Numbered from the stretch's first letter, positions 43,987-55,015 are shown. The stretch is DNA of 64,000 nt from Molanna angustata (GCA_963576475.1 OY754981.1:1039546-1103545); one strand, 5' to 3'. The notes: generated by a model not told the origin, from the letters alone. Made by a program: numbers and translations.

Positions 43987-46900
43987 ATGGAGAAACATAA
44001 AATTCTCCAAATAAACCTTCACCACGCCAGGGCAGCCACTGCCCTGGCAGGGAGAACACTAGCCAAGGAAAACATAACTGCAATACTAGTACAGGAACCT
44101 TGGATATATGACAATAACATTTGTGGGTTCAACTCGGTAGGAACAGTCATTTCCTGTAACAACGGAGGTAAACCCAGAGCAGGTATCGTATTAAACAAAT
44201 CCATACGTTACTTAAATATTTTAGAGTTTTGTAAAGAGGACCTTGTAGCAATAACTATCCCTTGTAACTCTAATGGCAGAGGATTAATACTCTGCTCAGC
44301 TTATTTCGCAGGAGATGAACCATTACCCTTGACACTCCTCGAAGACCTGATCAGGTATGCCAAGAAAAACAATGCGCAGCTGATCATAGGTTGCGATGCA
44401 AACTCACATCACAAAATTTGGGGAAGTACTGACTGCAACCAAAGAGGTGAGTTACTTTTAGAATTTATTCTAACACATAATTTGTACATTGCAAACAAAG
44501 GCAATACACCTACTTTCATGAATAAGGTGAGATCTGAAGTTCTCGATCTTACTCTATGTACTGAAAATGCCAGTGACGATTTAACAGACTGGAAAGTAGT
44601 ATCAGAGGAATCTGCCTCTGATCATAAACAAATAACTTTCAATATAAAAAATATTGAAAGAAAAACTGCAGAGTACAGGAACAAAAGACTAACCAACTGG
44701 GCTATGCTTGAGGAGATTACCAAAAATACTTTGGGGACCTCCTACAAATCAATCAAAGATTGGAAAAGCATAGATCTTGCAACAGACTTTCTATCAGAAA
44801 GCCTTAACTCAGCCTACGAACAAAGCTGCCCTAAGAAAATTAAAAGTCAAGCCAGAGAAGTACCATGGTGGAACTCTCACCTGGCAAAACTCAGGGCAAA
44901 CATAAGAAAGCTTTTCAACAAGGCAAAATCGCATGGAACGTGGGATAGCTATAGGAAAGCACTCACGGAATACCATAAAGAAATCAGGAAAGCTAAAGCT
45001 ACATCCTGGAAAAACTTCTGTAATTCAATAAATGACACAACAGAAACAGCAAGAATAAACAAAGTACTTGCTAAACAGAAAACACCAGATATTGGCCTTC
45101 TCATGAGGCAAGACGGCAGCTATGCTGCAACAGGAAAAGAAACACTCACCCTACTTGCAGATACTCACTTTCCGGGATGTCAGGTTGTCACCAACAACCA
45201 CATTCCTCAACAAGTTATCTGCAGGCCAAATCTAGAAGACTGGAGATTAGCGTCAGAAATCTTCAAACCTTCTAAAATTAAATGGGCTATAAACACCTTC
45301 AAACCCTACAAAAGTAGCGGAGAGGATAATATCTTCCCTGCCCTTATTCAAAATAGCATTGAGGTAACAATGCCTCTCCTGCTAAAGATCTACAGAGCCA
45401 GTTTGGCATGGGGTTATATTCCAAGGAAGTGGAAAACTGTAAAAGTAACATTCATACCCAAACCTAACAAAGAATGTTACAATACACCTAAAGCATATAG
45501 ACCAATAAGTCTAACATCCTTTCTGCTTAAAACTATGGAGAAAATTATACATAGACACTTAATTGAAACAACATTAAGCAAACACACAATACATGCCAAA
45601 CAACACGCATATCAAGAAGGGAAATCTACAGAGACTGCCCTCATTGAACTAGTGAATACTATCCAAAACTCACTAAACAACGGAGAAATAGCACTCTGCG
45701 TTTTCTTAGACATAGAAGGAGCCTTTGATGGTGCTCCAACTAATGTCCTGCTAAATGGATTAAGGCGCAAAAAGGTTAACGCCACCATCATAAAATGGAT
45801 CGAAGACATGCTGTCAAACAGATTTATTACAACAAATTTGCTGGGAGAGAACTTAACAGCTAAAACCTGCAAAGGATGTCCTCAGGGAGGAGTTCTTTCT
45901 CCTCTACTATGGACACTTACAGTAGATAGCTTAATATGCCTACTCAATGACAATGGCTATAATGCACAAAGCTATGCTGATGACATAGTAATTATAATCA
46001 GAGGGAAAGAATGTGACATTATTTCCGAACTGATGCAAAATGCACTTAAAAATGTAGAAAATTGGTGCATAAAAAATGGACTAAAAGTCAACGTAAACAA
46101 AACTACACTTATTCCATTTACAAATAAGAGGAAACTTGACAAACTCTTTGCACCCATTCTTTTTGGGAGAAAACTAACTATCTCAAAAGAAACTAAATAT
46201 CTTGGAATAACACTAGATAACAAACTCACATGGAACAAACATGTAGACAATATAACGCAGAAAGCAACAAAAGCTCTGTGGTCATGCCGAAGACTAGTGG
46301 GCAAGAACTGGGGTTTAAAACCCTCGCAAACACTATGGATGTATAAATCCATAGTAAGGCCCACAATTTCATATGCAATACCAGTTTGGAGCAACAAACT
46401 AGAACAGAAAGGCTGCAGAGACAAGCTCTCAAAGCTACAAAGAATGGCCTGCCTGCTGATAACGGGAGCACTACATACAACTCCCACAGCTTCCTTAGAA
46501 GCTTTCCTTAATCTTCCACCACTCTACCTTCATCTACAGAAAGTAGCGAAGGAAGGTATAATAAGATTAATTGATGCAAACAAAAGACACAGTTTTTCAA
46601 GCAAATCTAACCTAATAAAGGAACTTGATGAAGTAAACCTAATTAGCTTACCAAAAGACAAAATCAAGACAGTCTACAATTTCGATAAACCTTATAAAAT
46701 CGAAATTCAAACCAGAAATGAAATATCTGAAATCTGGTATCAGGAATCAAATGGTGCCCTTATCTGGTACACTGATGGTTCCAAAAAAGAAAAAGGAGTG
46801 GGCTCAGGAGTGTATGGACTCACACCGAAAGTGAAAATATACAAACACCTGGGACACACCACAACAATTTTCCAGGCAGAATTATGCGCCATAACAATTT

Positions 46901-47604
46901 GTGCCTATGAAAATCTCATAAGAAACTATAGACACAAAACTATTTATATTTACTCCGACAGTCAAGCAGCTCTCAAAGCTCTAAACTCATGTAAAATAAA
47001 TTCATCTACAGTCCAAGACTGTAATTTAGCATTAAACAAACTAACAATAGAACACAACAACAAGGTGGTTCTAAGATGGGTGCCGGGACACTCAAGCTAC
47101 AAAGGCAATGAAGAGGCAGACAAACTTGCAAATATGGGGGCTGACTCAGTTACCTATGGACCAGAACCTTACTGCTTCTTAACCAATAGTGTCATCAAAA
47201 CAATATTATACAACAACATGCTAGAAAAAGCTAAACAAAACTGGCTTAACCTATCAGGACAAAAGCATGCGAAATCAATGATCTCAGGCTTCTCAGCTAA
47301 AAGATCTAAACAAATTCTTACTCTTAACAGAGAAAATATAAGAATTCTAATCAGAACACTGACTGGACATTGTAGATTAAATAAACACCTATGCACAATG
47401 AACTTAGCAGACATGCATCTATGCAGATTTTGCCTAGACGAACATGAAACTCCGCTACACCTGCTCAAGGACTGTGGACCACTGATGCAAACAAGAGCCA
47501 GAATATTTGGCTCTCACATCGCTGATGAAACACAAATCAGAGAAGCCAGCCCACTGAAGATCTTAAGATTCATTCGAGAGATTGGACTATGGGAAGACCT
47601 CTAG
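43987..47604 (+). CDS. LINE ORF2: endonuclease / reverse transcriptase / RNase H
   Basis: 1205 residues, uninterrupted. Endonuclease (~1-220): N10 (QINLHHAR), E37 (QEPW), D137/N139 (GCDANSHHKIWGS) and SDH at 211-213, the full apurinic-type catalytic set. Reverse transcriptase (~430-720): IPKPNKE, YRPISLTSFLLK, FLDIEGAFD (D575, D581), GCPQGGVLSPLLW and YADD (663-666). RNase H (~925-1050): YTDGSK (D930), E965 (AELCA), YSDSQAAL (D991) and EADKLAN (D1045). A C-terminal CCHC-like knuckle, C1146-x2-C1149-x8-H1158-x4-C1163, probably binds nucleic acid. The enzyme nicks target DNA, primes cDNA from the 3' end and removes template RNA. The start is the first ATG of the frame. The family's usual length is about 1000-1250 residues, so this looks complete. 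Confidence 0.96.
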   Translation: MEKHKILQINLHHARAATALAGRTLAKENITAILVQEPWIYDNNICGFNSVGTVISCNNGGKPRAGIVLNKSIRYLNILEFCKEDLVAITIPCNSNGRGLILCSAYFAGDEPLPLTLLEDLIRYAKKNNAQLIIGCDANSHHKIWGSTDCNQRGELLLEFILTHNLYIANKGNTPTFMNKVRSEVLDLTLCTENASDDLTDWKVVSEESASDHKQITFNIKNIERKTAEYRNKRLTNWAMLEEITKNTLGTSYKSIKDWKSIDLATDFLSESLNSAYEQSCPKKIKSQAREVPWWNSHLAKLRANIRKLFNKAKSHGTWDSYRKALTEYHKEIRKAKATSWKNFCNSINDTTETARINKVLAKQKTPDIGLLMRQDGSYAATGKETLTLLADTHFPGCQVVTNNHIPQQVICRPNLEDWRLASEIFKPSKIKWAINTFKPYKSSGEDNIFPALIQNSIEVTMPLLLKIYRASLAWGYIPRKWKTVKVTFIPKPNKECYNTPKAYRPISLTSFLLKTMEKIIHRHLIETTLSKHTIHAKQHAYQEGKSTETALIELVNTIQNSLNNGEIALCVFLDIEGAFDGAPTNVLLNGLRRKKVNATIIKWIEDMLSNRFITTNLLGENLTAKTCKGCPQGGVLSPLLWTLTVDSLICLLNDNGYNAQSYADDIVIIIRGKECDIISELMQNALKNVENWCIKNGLKVNVNKTTLIPFTNKRKLDKLFAPILFGRKLTISKETKYLGITLDNKLTWNKHVDNITQKATKALWSCRRLVGKNWGLKPSQTLWMYKSIVRPTISYAIPVWSNKLEQKGCRDKLSKLQRMACLLITGALHTTPTASLEAFLNLPPLYLHLQKVAKEGIIRLIDANKRHSFSSKSNLIKELDEVNLISLPKDKIKTVYNFDKPYKIEIQTRNEISEIWYQESNGALIWYTDGSKKEKGVGSGVYGLTPKVKIYKHLGHTTTIFQAELCAITICAYENLIRNYRHKTIYIYSDSQAALKALNSCKINSSTVQDCNLALNKLTIEHNNKVVLRWVPGHSSYKGNEEADKLANMGADSVTYGPEPYCFLTNSVIKTILYNNMLEKAKQNWLNLSGQKHAKSMISGFSAKRSKQILTLNRENIRILIRTLTGHCRLNKHLCTMNLADMHLCRFCLDEHETPLHLLKDCGPLMQTRARIFGSHIADETQIREASPLKILRFIREIGLWEDL

Positions 47605-47697
47605 AAGCCAATCATTCACAATGAGCTACATATCGAGCTGACGTGAAGAAACCTCTAGAAGGATTTTTAAAAAAAAAAAAAAAAAACTGACGTTGTG

Positions 47698-48181
47698 CCT
47701 AAAACTAAAATCTACAAAATTAGTGCACCGTAGATAATAATTTGAACTCAAATTGTCTATGGCGCAGACTACGCATGCGTACTGCGCGCTGTTCGGCCAT
47801 GTTTATTTATGTCATGTCGCCGTGATGTCGCCTAACCTAACATTTCAATTGATCTGCACTAATATTCTTTGGTTTTGGTTTTTAACAACGCAAAACGTGT
47901 AAATTATTTTTAATCCATTTTTATTTTTTCCCGTACCTACAAATCTGATGTTTTCTACTTAACCAAAATATCCCAGACTGCTGTGAAAATAGCTAGTACG
48001 TTTCCAATAAGGTGTGGATTAAAATTAGATCGTTTTGGCAGTTGATTCGACTAAAATTTGGTTATAGAATACAGAATTTAGAGTCACGAATGTTCCTAAA
48101 TAGAAACGTTCCTATTTCTGCGTTATAGAATATCAACATGGACTAAGTGAAATAGGAACACACCTATTTTATCCCGGACGT
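47698..48181. other. Unique-looking flank of the LINE
   Basis: Includes a moderately GC-rich segment (47755-47845: TATGGCGCAGACTACGCATG, TGTCGCCGTGATGTCGCC). No frame or repeat recognised. The 66-codon minus frame at 48123-48323 overlaps a SINE. Confidence 0.4.
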
Positions 48182-48372
48182 ATCGGCCTTCGTGGCTCAG
48201 ATGGTTAGATATCCAAAGGTCCCGGGTTCGATTCCCGGTGAGGACACATTTTTTTAGTTGTGTTTTCAGTCTACGATTAATATCGTAGGTCTCCAGAATG
48301 TAACAACTTGTTATTGGGTGCATGTTAAATTAATATTTGACATAGTACCTGTAAGTTGCCCGAGAAGTAATT
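48182..48372 (+). mobile_element. SINE-1 copy, anticodon arm deleted
   Basis: GGCCTTCGTGGCTCAGATGG, then directly ATATCCAAAGGTCCCGGGTTCGATTCCCGG, so about a dozen bases of the anticodon arm are missing relative to 940 and 1118. The body is complete (GATTAATATCGTAGG, CAACTTGTTATTGGGTGC, GACATAGTACCTG, GCCCGAGAAGTAA) and runs into an AAAT array as its tail. Confidence 0.8.
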
Positions 48373-48417
48373 TAAAATAAATAAATAATTAAATAAATAA
48401 ATACATAAATAAATACA

Positions 48418-48508
<91 letters not shown>

Positions 48509-48529
48509 ATTAATTAATTAATTAATTAA

Positions 48530-48593
<64 letters not shown>

Positions 48594-48720
48594 AAATAAA
48601 TAAATAAAAAAATAAATAAATAAATAAATTAATTAATTAATTAATTAATTAATTAATAAATAAATATATAAATAAATTAATAAATAAATATATAAATAAA
48701 TAAATAAATAAATAAAAAAA
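48373..48720. repeat. AAAT/AATT microsatellite, ~350 bp
   Basis: Long AAAT array with two AATTAATT blocks. It starts at the 3' end of SINE-1 and probably grew from its tail. Confidence 0.97.
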
Positions 48721-49267
48721 ATAGTTAAATAAATATGTAAGAATATTATTACTAGTGAATTTATATATTGATTTGTATTATAAAATATATTAAAAATTAA
48801 ATAAAATAAAATAAATAAAATAAATAATAATAATATAAATATAAGTTCTCAAAATGTTATAGAATCGGACGTAGTCTAATGATGTCATAAGTAGGTACAA
48901 TTGCAAATTAGTTAGTTTACAAAGGCTTATTTTTCATGTGATTTTATATTTTCCCCCACTACACGTTTTCTACATGTAAAAAATAATCTTGCAGAAATCT
49001 GAGATAAATAAAATTAAATAAAAACACATGAAGAACATAGAAAAGTACTCTGAAACTTGCAGATACTGCACTTATTTGATTTTTTTATTTTTTGTGTGAG
49101 TTCATAATGTAGATCTATTGATGTTTTTAAATAATTATGTTGCTTTTTTTTATTTTTTAAATTATGTTGTACTTTTAAATTATGTTGTTATTATGTATTA
49201 TGTATTTATGATATTTTTTTTTTTTTTTCAATATTGGACACTGTCACTTCGTGGTCACTCCATAATT
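48721..49267. other. AT-rich gap
   Basis: Nothing recognised beyond short A/T runs. Confidence 0.5.
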
Positions 49268-49447
49268 AATTAAAACTATGAAAAAATTTTATATTTAATT
49301 TTACGTTCTACATAGAGAACGTTTTTTAGTTCCTTTATTTAATTTTACGTTCTCTATAGAGCGATACCGGTGAACGGAAGTCGCGTTTGCGAAAAAATTT
49401 AAGTAGAACGTAAAATTAAATATAAAAAATTTTTCATAGTTTTAATT
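49268..49447. mobile_element. MITE-3, 180 bp, 45-bp inverted ends
   Basis: TAATTAAAACTATG ... ATTTAATTTTACGTTCTAC (49268-49312) is inverted with about two mismatches at 49403-49447. Inner ACGTTCT blocks are also repeated. The AT-rich target duplication cannot be defined by eye. One copy only in this window. Confidence 0.8.
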
Positions 49448-49849
49448 ATTTATGATATGTAAAATATATTGTTGTATGTATATATTCAAATTGACGATAT
49501 TGTAATATACCTAACAGCAGCCCCAGAACAGGTATGTAATACCTAGTGGGGCGTTGTTGATCAATTTATATATATATGCATGTATTGAGAGAAAGAATAA
49601 ATAAGAATATAAGGGCCAAAAAGAACTGATTGCAAGAATGTAAATTGTAAGTAGGTAATTGTGAAATGACACATATTATATAAATTTCATTCCCTTTCAA
49701 AGGACAATCGTTTCCACTGTTAATGCCCTTATTAACTGATCATCATCCTAATTATCAGAAACATTCGTGAAACCTAAACCAGTAGGTACCTAATAGTATT
49801 ATAGAAAAAAATCTACGATGTAAAATCTAAAATCTATGTTTTTATGCAG
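49448..49849. other. AT-rich gap
   Basis: No gene or repeat landmark recognised. Confidence 0.45.
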
Positions 49850-50410
49850 AAGAGTCCTTCCCCGTCATAATAGATGGAGTGCAAATTGAAAGAGTTGACA
49901 CATACATATATCTAGGCCATACCGTGATGTTTGCCAAAGAAAATCAAGAGGCAGAAATAGAGAGAAGACGTGGCCTTGCCTGGGCAGATTTTGGGAAATT
50001 ATCATACATTCTGAAATCCCGTAAATACTCCAATTATTTGAAAAATAAGCTATTCTCCCAGTGCATACTTATGGAATGGAAACATCGGTCCCAACAAAAC
50101 GAATAATGCACAAGCTGTTAGTGACACAGAGAGCTATGGAGAGAAAGTTGCTGGTTATTTCAATAAGGGACAGAATTCAGAATGTCATGATAAGAGAAAG
50201 AACCAAAGTAGCCGATGTAGATATAGGGGAAAGGGTCATCGCTGGTCTTAAGTGGAGCTGGGCTGGGCATATTGCCAGATCCCAGGATTCACGACGTACC
50301 AAAAAGATCGTAGAATGGCGACCGAGAAAAAAACCGAAGAGGTGTCGGCAGACCCCAGGCAAGGTGGTCTGATGACATCAAGAAATGTAAAAAAACAGGC
50401 TGAAGAAGAT
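49850..50410 (+). pseudogene. LINE ORF2 C-terminus, two frameshifts
   Basis: Reads PVIIDGVQIERVDTYIYLGH, AEIERRRGLAWADFGKLSY, then shifts frame at ~50070 to LVTQRAMERKLLVISIRDRI, WSWAGHIARSQDSRRTKKI and RPRKKPKRC; a second shift near 50355 is needed to read RWSDDIKK. A family distinct from the RTE-like copies; the copy at 51178 belongs with it. Confidence 0.85.
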
Positions 50411-50969
50411 GAAGATGATTTATAAATATTTTTCAAAATAATTCTGTTTTGGTATTGTTTATACCAACTTGAATGCATGTGTAATGTGTAACCATATCTT
50501 GCATGTTCAATTTCGATCAATCTCCACATTCTCATCAAATTATTTAATCATTTTGAAATATGCATACATTCATTTTTATTTTGAAAATATTCGACTTAGT
50601 TTGATAAAATGCGTGTGGGGCAATATGTGAAAAATATTCAAATTACACTTGTACACATAATGTACAGATACAGATAGACGAAGAATGTTGTACATAATAC
50701 ATTTTCATGAAATATCGTTATGTATTATTTATATATTTACATAACTGTCCTGCACGCTCCATTTCTTTTATTGTGAAAAAGTTATTTTCATTACAGACAT
50801 AAACATTAGGCACTTTCCAATCCAACATTCGTTGGTTGGTAATTAAATGGATACCTATCTATTTGTTAATTTTAAAAATCTTCGTCTTACGATAGTCCGA
50901 ATGAGCCATCTACAACGAGTGGCTCGCGAACTATGAAACTTGAGCTTTGCAGAAAAAAATGAATATACC
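50411..50969. other. AT-rich gap
   Basis: No gene or repeat landmark recognised. Confidence 0.45.
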
Positions 50970-51068
50970 CTTGTAAATAAGACCAACTGGAAGAGAGCAG
51001 CAGAGTGCAGGGAGAAATGGCGACGGATTCTGAAGGAGGCCAAGGCCCACAACGGGCTGTAGAGCCAA
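50970..51068 (+). pseudogene. LINE terminal scrap with ATG repeat tail
   Basis: TNWKRAAECREKWRRILKEA then KAHNGL and a stop, followed by GATGATGATGA. This is the typical final stretch of an insect LINE ORF2. Confidence 0.65.
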
Positions 51069-51177
51069 TGATGATGATGAAATAAGACCATACCGTGAAT
51101 TAGGCAAGAGATACTAATCTCGTGTATCATCCGTCGAAGAGGATCATCGAAAAGGTTTATAGTTAAGTTTATCTTGG

Positions 51178-51760
51178 ACTCAAGAGGCAGAAATTGAAAG
51201 AAGAAGAGGTCTCGCATGGGCCGCCTTTGGTAAACTCTCTTACATGCGCAAGTCTTCGAAGTACGCCAATTATATTAAAAAGAATGTCTTTGACGCTTGC
51301 GTTCTCCCGATACTGACGTATCGCTGTGAAACCCTTGTGTTTACAAACAAAATGCTGTATAATTTTATTTAGCAATAACACAAAAAGCCATGGAAAGGAG
51401 AATGCTGGGTATTTAGTTAAGAGATAGAAAAAACAATTTGTGGATAAGAGAAAAACTTTAATAACCGACGTTGTCTAAAAGGTTGCCAAGAAGAAATGGA
51501 GCTGGGCAGGGAATGTCGTCCGAACCACAGACTCCAGATCTGATGGTATAAGAAAGTGCTAGAATGGCGACCTAGAACGGGCAAGCAAAAGAAGTGTTGG
51601 AAGGTCTCAAACAAGGTCTGTTGATATTAGACGAGTGGCTGGAGGCGGTTGGATGCGGTCTGCCCAAGAAAGGAAGCTGTGGAGGTCTCAGAGGGGATCT
51701 TAAGTCCATTACATTACGAAGAAGAATATCATCCAGAGGAAGACCAAAGGATACCTGAAT
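51178..51760 (+). pseudogene. LINE ORF2 C-terminus, heavily broken
   Basis: EAEIERRRGLAWAAFGKLSY, KYANYIKKNVFDACVLPILT then YRCETLVF match the 49850 copy. Later blocks (GAGCTGGGCAGGGAATGTCG, GAATGGCGACCTAGAACGGG) are in other frames. Older than the 49850 copy. Confidence 0.75.
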
Positions 51761-51844
51761 AAACAAACGATCCGAGATTCTACTCTAATAGCCAATATAG
51801 CCAGTAATTTGGGACAGTGCCAAATAAAAATGAATATAACCTTG

Positions 51845-52110
51845 TCATAATATCAAAACATAATTAAATCCCTCAATCAACATAATCAGTAGCTCGACAT
51901 CCCACACATTAGCCTCCTCAAAAGATCGCCTCCATTTTACCCCATCCATGGCCTTTTCTATCCAATTCCACACACCGGCTATCTGAAGGTACCTCTCGAC
52001 CCTATCCATCCGTAGTCTAGACCTTTCAACACTTCTCCATCCTTTATTCGGCGACCTCATCGTCCGTACGATGCACGTGTCCTCAAGAGTGATGCCCACC
52101 CTATTTTTAT
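51845..52110 (-). pseudogene. LINE ORF2 terminal fragment
   Basis: An 84-codon minus frame reads RSPNKGWRSVERSRLRMDRV, ERYLQIAGVWNW and AMDGVKWRRSFEEA. The W-x-DGVE-like and WR-x-x-x-EEA blocks fit the extreme C-terminus of an insect LINE. Confidence 0.65.
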
Positions 52111-52597
52111 TGTTTTGATAATATTTGATTCTTTGAATGGACTCTCTAGTTCATCTTTACCGAAAATTATTCTTTCGAAATTGATCTAGGGAGGATTCGA
52201 TACCACGTCCATTAGGTTCGAATTACGTAGCAAGATTAACAATGTTATATTTTTAAACGATTTGCAAATATTACAGAATCAGTGAGCGTCAAGGGCGTTT
52301 ATTTTGTAGGTGTCATTATCCTTGACATTATCGTTGGTAAATAAAGAGATATTCTTGCATTACCAATGATTGTATTTCAACAACGATGGAGTATGAGATG
52401 TCTCTGATCCTGGCTTTAAATTTAATCATACATTTGGTACCTACTTTCATGTTTTGTGAACACAGTCTTCAATTTCAAATATCATTTTCATATTATGTAC
52501 ATTAAAACATATTTAATTATTTTGTCTAATGTTAGGTTAAGTTTACTTAAGGTTAAGTTAGGTTAGGTTAAGTTAAATAATGTTTTTTCACGAAACA
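52111..52597. other. AT-rich gap with GTTAG-like repeats
   Basis: 52530-52577 has irregular GTTAGGTTAAGTT repeats reminiscent of the insect telomere motif but too short and imperfect to call. Nothing else. Confidence 0.4.
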
Positions 52598-52774
52598 GCC
52601 CCCCCCCCCCCCCCTAGACAACGTGTTATTTAGCTCAAGAAAAGAAACAAGAAAATATAACTCGATATATAGAAGTGACAGTTGTCACGTACCTGGCAAC
52701 TGTCACTTCTATACATTGAGTTATCTTTTCTTGATTCTTTCCTCGAGCTAAATGACACGTTGTCTAGGGGGGGC
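52598..52774. mobile_element. MITE-4, near-perfect palindrome
   Basis: GCCCCCCC...CTAGACAACG at the left is inverted as CGTTGTCTAGGGGGGGC at the right. The arms run through TTTAGCTCAAGAAAAG and AGAAGTGACAGTTG to a small centre near 52690. The left C run is expanded to about 16. No clear target duplication. One copy here. Confidence 0.85.
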
Positions 52775-53474
52775 AGGAAAGAAATTCTATATGTACCCAT
52801 ATGTATATTTTATTGCTTTCTCGAGATTAAAAATTAATGATTGCTCGTAGGTTGAAATTTTTAAGTTAATAATAAAAAATTATACCCATGGTTGTTTATA
52901 CTAAAATAGGTATTGGCTTTTTCATATACCTAGTCGTAGATACGTAGGTACACACATCTAATCGTTTTATTTTCAATAGGTACACATATTTTGCAACAAT
53001 GTACATATTTTAAAATATGAATTTAATTACTCGGCAATTGAACCGTTAATTTATTTTACTCATATTAATTACTCGACATACAATTTCTACCTGACTACAT
53101 ACATGGGTATTCCGACCACCACTTTACTACATACTAAATAATATAATATTAATCTATCTATTTCGTTTAGCATCACAACGCTTCAATGAGCATTTGAATA
53201 ATTTATAACGAACCAACTATACCTACCTACAACAATGGATGCCGAAAAATTTTACAACTATTTTAGAATTCACCAATCCAATTAGATTAAAAATTGTGTA
53301 ATGATATGTGATAAAATTATTTTGCGATCCAATTAACAATCTTTTATATAAACAAATAATTTTATTTATAGATTTATAGATCTTTTCCGACAAAGGTTTA
53401 CTGAGCACTACGAAGTAAATAATGGGCAGTTTTAATTATCTATTTTTTTAGATTATTTTATTTGTTATTTAACT
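52775..53474. other. AT-rich gap
   Basis: No gene or repeat landmark recognised. Confidence 0.45.
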
Positions 53475-54232
53475 GAATGCCAGCAAATCAAAGGTAATGG
53501 TCTTTGAAAAGAGTGAAAGCAGAACAGTGTGTCAAATAAAAGTAGAGAATGAATGGCTTGAACAAGTCGACGAGTATGTCTATCTGGGTAGTATGTTACA
53601 ACGGAATGGACGGCCTGATAAGGATATTGAAAGAAGAGTTATGGCAGGAAACAGAGTGAATGGAGCACTTAGACCAGTTATGAATGATCGCAACATATCA
53701 AGAGACGCTTAAGTTGCCATTCATAACGCAATCGTAGTGCCAACCCTGACGTATGCAAGTGAGACCTGGACATGGCAGAAGTCGCACGAAAGCAGAATAA
53801 ATGCAGTTGAAATGAGATCGCTTAGAAGAATTTGTAACAGAACGATGTATGATAGAGTTCGGAATGAAGATACAAGGAAAGAATGTAAGATAAAGAAAGA
53901 TGTAATTAACAGAATGAAAGTTAACACATTGAGATGGTTTGGCCACTTGGGGAGAATGAACGAAGAACGCCTGACGAAGAAAATATACAAAGCTGACAGG
54001 AACGGAATAACAGGTCGCGGGCGCCCAAGAAAAGGATGGCACGACCATGTAAACGATATTTTGAAAGATGGAAATGTAAGAAGCATGAACAACAGACGAA
54101 CATGTATAAGACGATGTATGAATGTTGATGAGGCGATAAATGTGTGTCAAGATAGAAAAATGTGGCGTTCGGTTCTCTCTGCCTACCCCGTGAGGGACAT
54201 GGCGTGATGGTATGTATGTATGTATGTATGTA
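53475..54232 (+). mobile_element. RTE-like LINE, subfamily B, one nonsense codon
   Basis: Begins inside ORF2 (LNASKSKVMVFEKSESRTVC) and runs to FGHLGRMNEERLTKKIYKAD, RGRPRKGWHDHVNDILK and MWRSVLSAYPVRDMA. A stop at 53710-53712 (TAA where the 38320 copy has AAA) is the only break. The 3' end is GGCGTGATGGTATG followed by TATG repeats. Close to the 38320 copy throughout. Confidence 0.9.
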
Positions 54233-54239
54233 ACTAAAA

Positions 54240-54325
54240 AAATATTCATTTATCTTTTTGTACATTATATAAACAAATAAAATGCACACCGGCGGGCTTA
54301 TTGGCATTAGGCAATTCTTCCAACC
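54240..54325 (-). repeat. Repeat G copy
   Basis: The plus-strand text TTTATCTTTTTGTACATTAT and GCACACCGGCGGGCTTATTG then GCATTAGGCAATTCTTCCAACC is inverted repeat G. It directly follows the RTE-like tail. Confidence 0.7.
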
Positions 54326-54589
54326 AAACAGATTACAAAGGACGACAAAATTGTATATGTACATCAGCAAAATAATGAAAGTGAAAAAACAAAGAAAATA
54401 CACATTACACTACGATTTTTATTAAAAAAACACATCATAGCAAAAAAAGGGTTTTGTGAAAGGACAAGGAGAGAATCGGGATCAGGTGTTAAGGGAAAAT
54501 ATATTTTTTTGTTTATTTTTTTAGTTTTTTTTCTTTGCAATGATTAAAATTGAGAGTTTTCATAAGATCGACAACAAACACTTCGGTCA

Positions 54590-54866
54590 GCCACCACATC
54601 CGTGATTGGCAAGTTGACTGAAATAAATAGAGTCAACACTTCATCCTTCGGTGATCGTGCTTTTGCTGTGGCTGGACCAGCCTCGTGGAATAAACTACCA
54701 CCTGAACTGAGGCAAATCGACAACTTAGCACTATTCAGGAAACACCTAAAAACTCACTTCTTCCGCGAGTCTTACAATAACCCCTAATATATTCAAAGCG
54801 CCCTTGAGGTGAGGTTATCACAAAAATGACGCTATAAAAATAATCCAAATTTATTATTATTATTAA
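54590..54866 (+). pseudogene. CR1/L2-like LINE ORF2 end and 3' UTR
   Basis: A 61-codon frame ends FGDRAFAVAGPASWNKLP, PELRQIDNLALFRKHLKTHF, then stop. The FG-x-RAF-x-x-AGP-x-x-WN-x-LP motif is diagnostic of CR1/L2-type C-termini. The 3' UTR has AAGCGCCCTTGAGGTGAGG and ends in a TTA repeat. The same 3' UTR occurs at 61905-61979. Confidence 0.85.
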
Positions 54867-55015
54867 GATGGATCGGTAGCAGATAGGTTAGCGCGCTGGA
54901 TTTGTAGTCAGGTGTAGGCGGATTCAAATCCTGCCTCCATCGATTTTGTTCGCCTATAGTACCTACAAGCATTTTTATTCAGTTTAGGTAATGTACGAAT
55001 GACGTGTATATGCTA
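54867..55015 (+). mobile_element. SINE-2, diverged
   Basis: AGATGGATCGGTAGCAGATAG, GGTTAGCGCGCTGG, GGATTCAAATCCTGCC, GATTTTGTTCGCCTATAG and the decayed body GTAATGTACGAATGAC. It starts directly at the CR1/L2 tail. Confidence 0.8.

Larger units (their letters stand above)
42010..47697 (+). mobile_element. Full-length APE-type LINE with TSD
   Basis: The interval includes both copies of a target-site duplication, AACTGACGTTGTG (42010-42022 and 47685-47697; its first two bases are ambiguous with the poly-A tail). Between them lie a ~336-bp GC-rich 5' UTR, two intact ORFs and a short 3' UTR ending in 18 A. Total ~5.66 kb. Apurinic-type endonuclease plus RNase H places it in the I/R1/LOA/Jockey assemblage; the exact clade is not resolved by eye. 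All catalytic residues I can check are present, so it is a recent, potentially active insertion. Confidence 0.95.

Noticed and set aside
45972..46487. 171-codon minus frame
   Set aside because: Antisense shadow of the reverse-transcriptase domain of ORF2.
52530..52577. Interstitial telomeric (TTAGG) repeats
   Set aside because: Only a few irregular GTTAGGTTA units; below what chance and AT-rich drift can give.
53698..54249. Three minus-strand frames (123-183 codons)
   Set aside because: Antisense shadows of the RTE-like ORF2 remnant on the plus strand.
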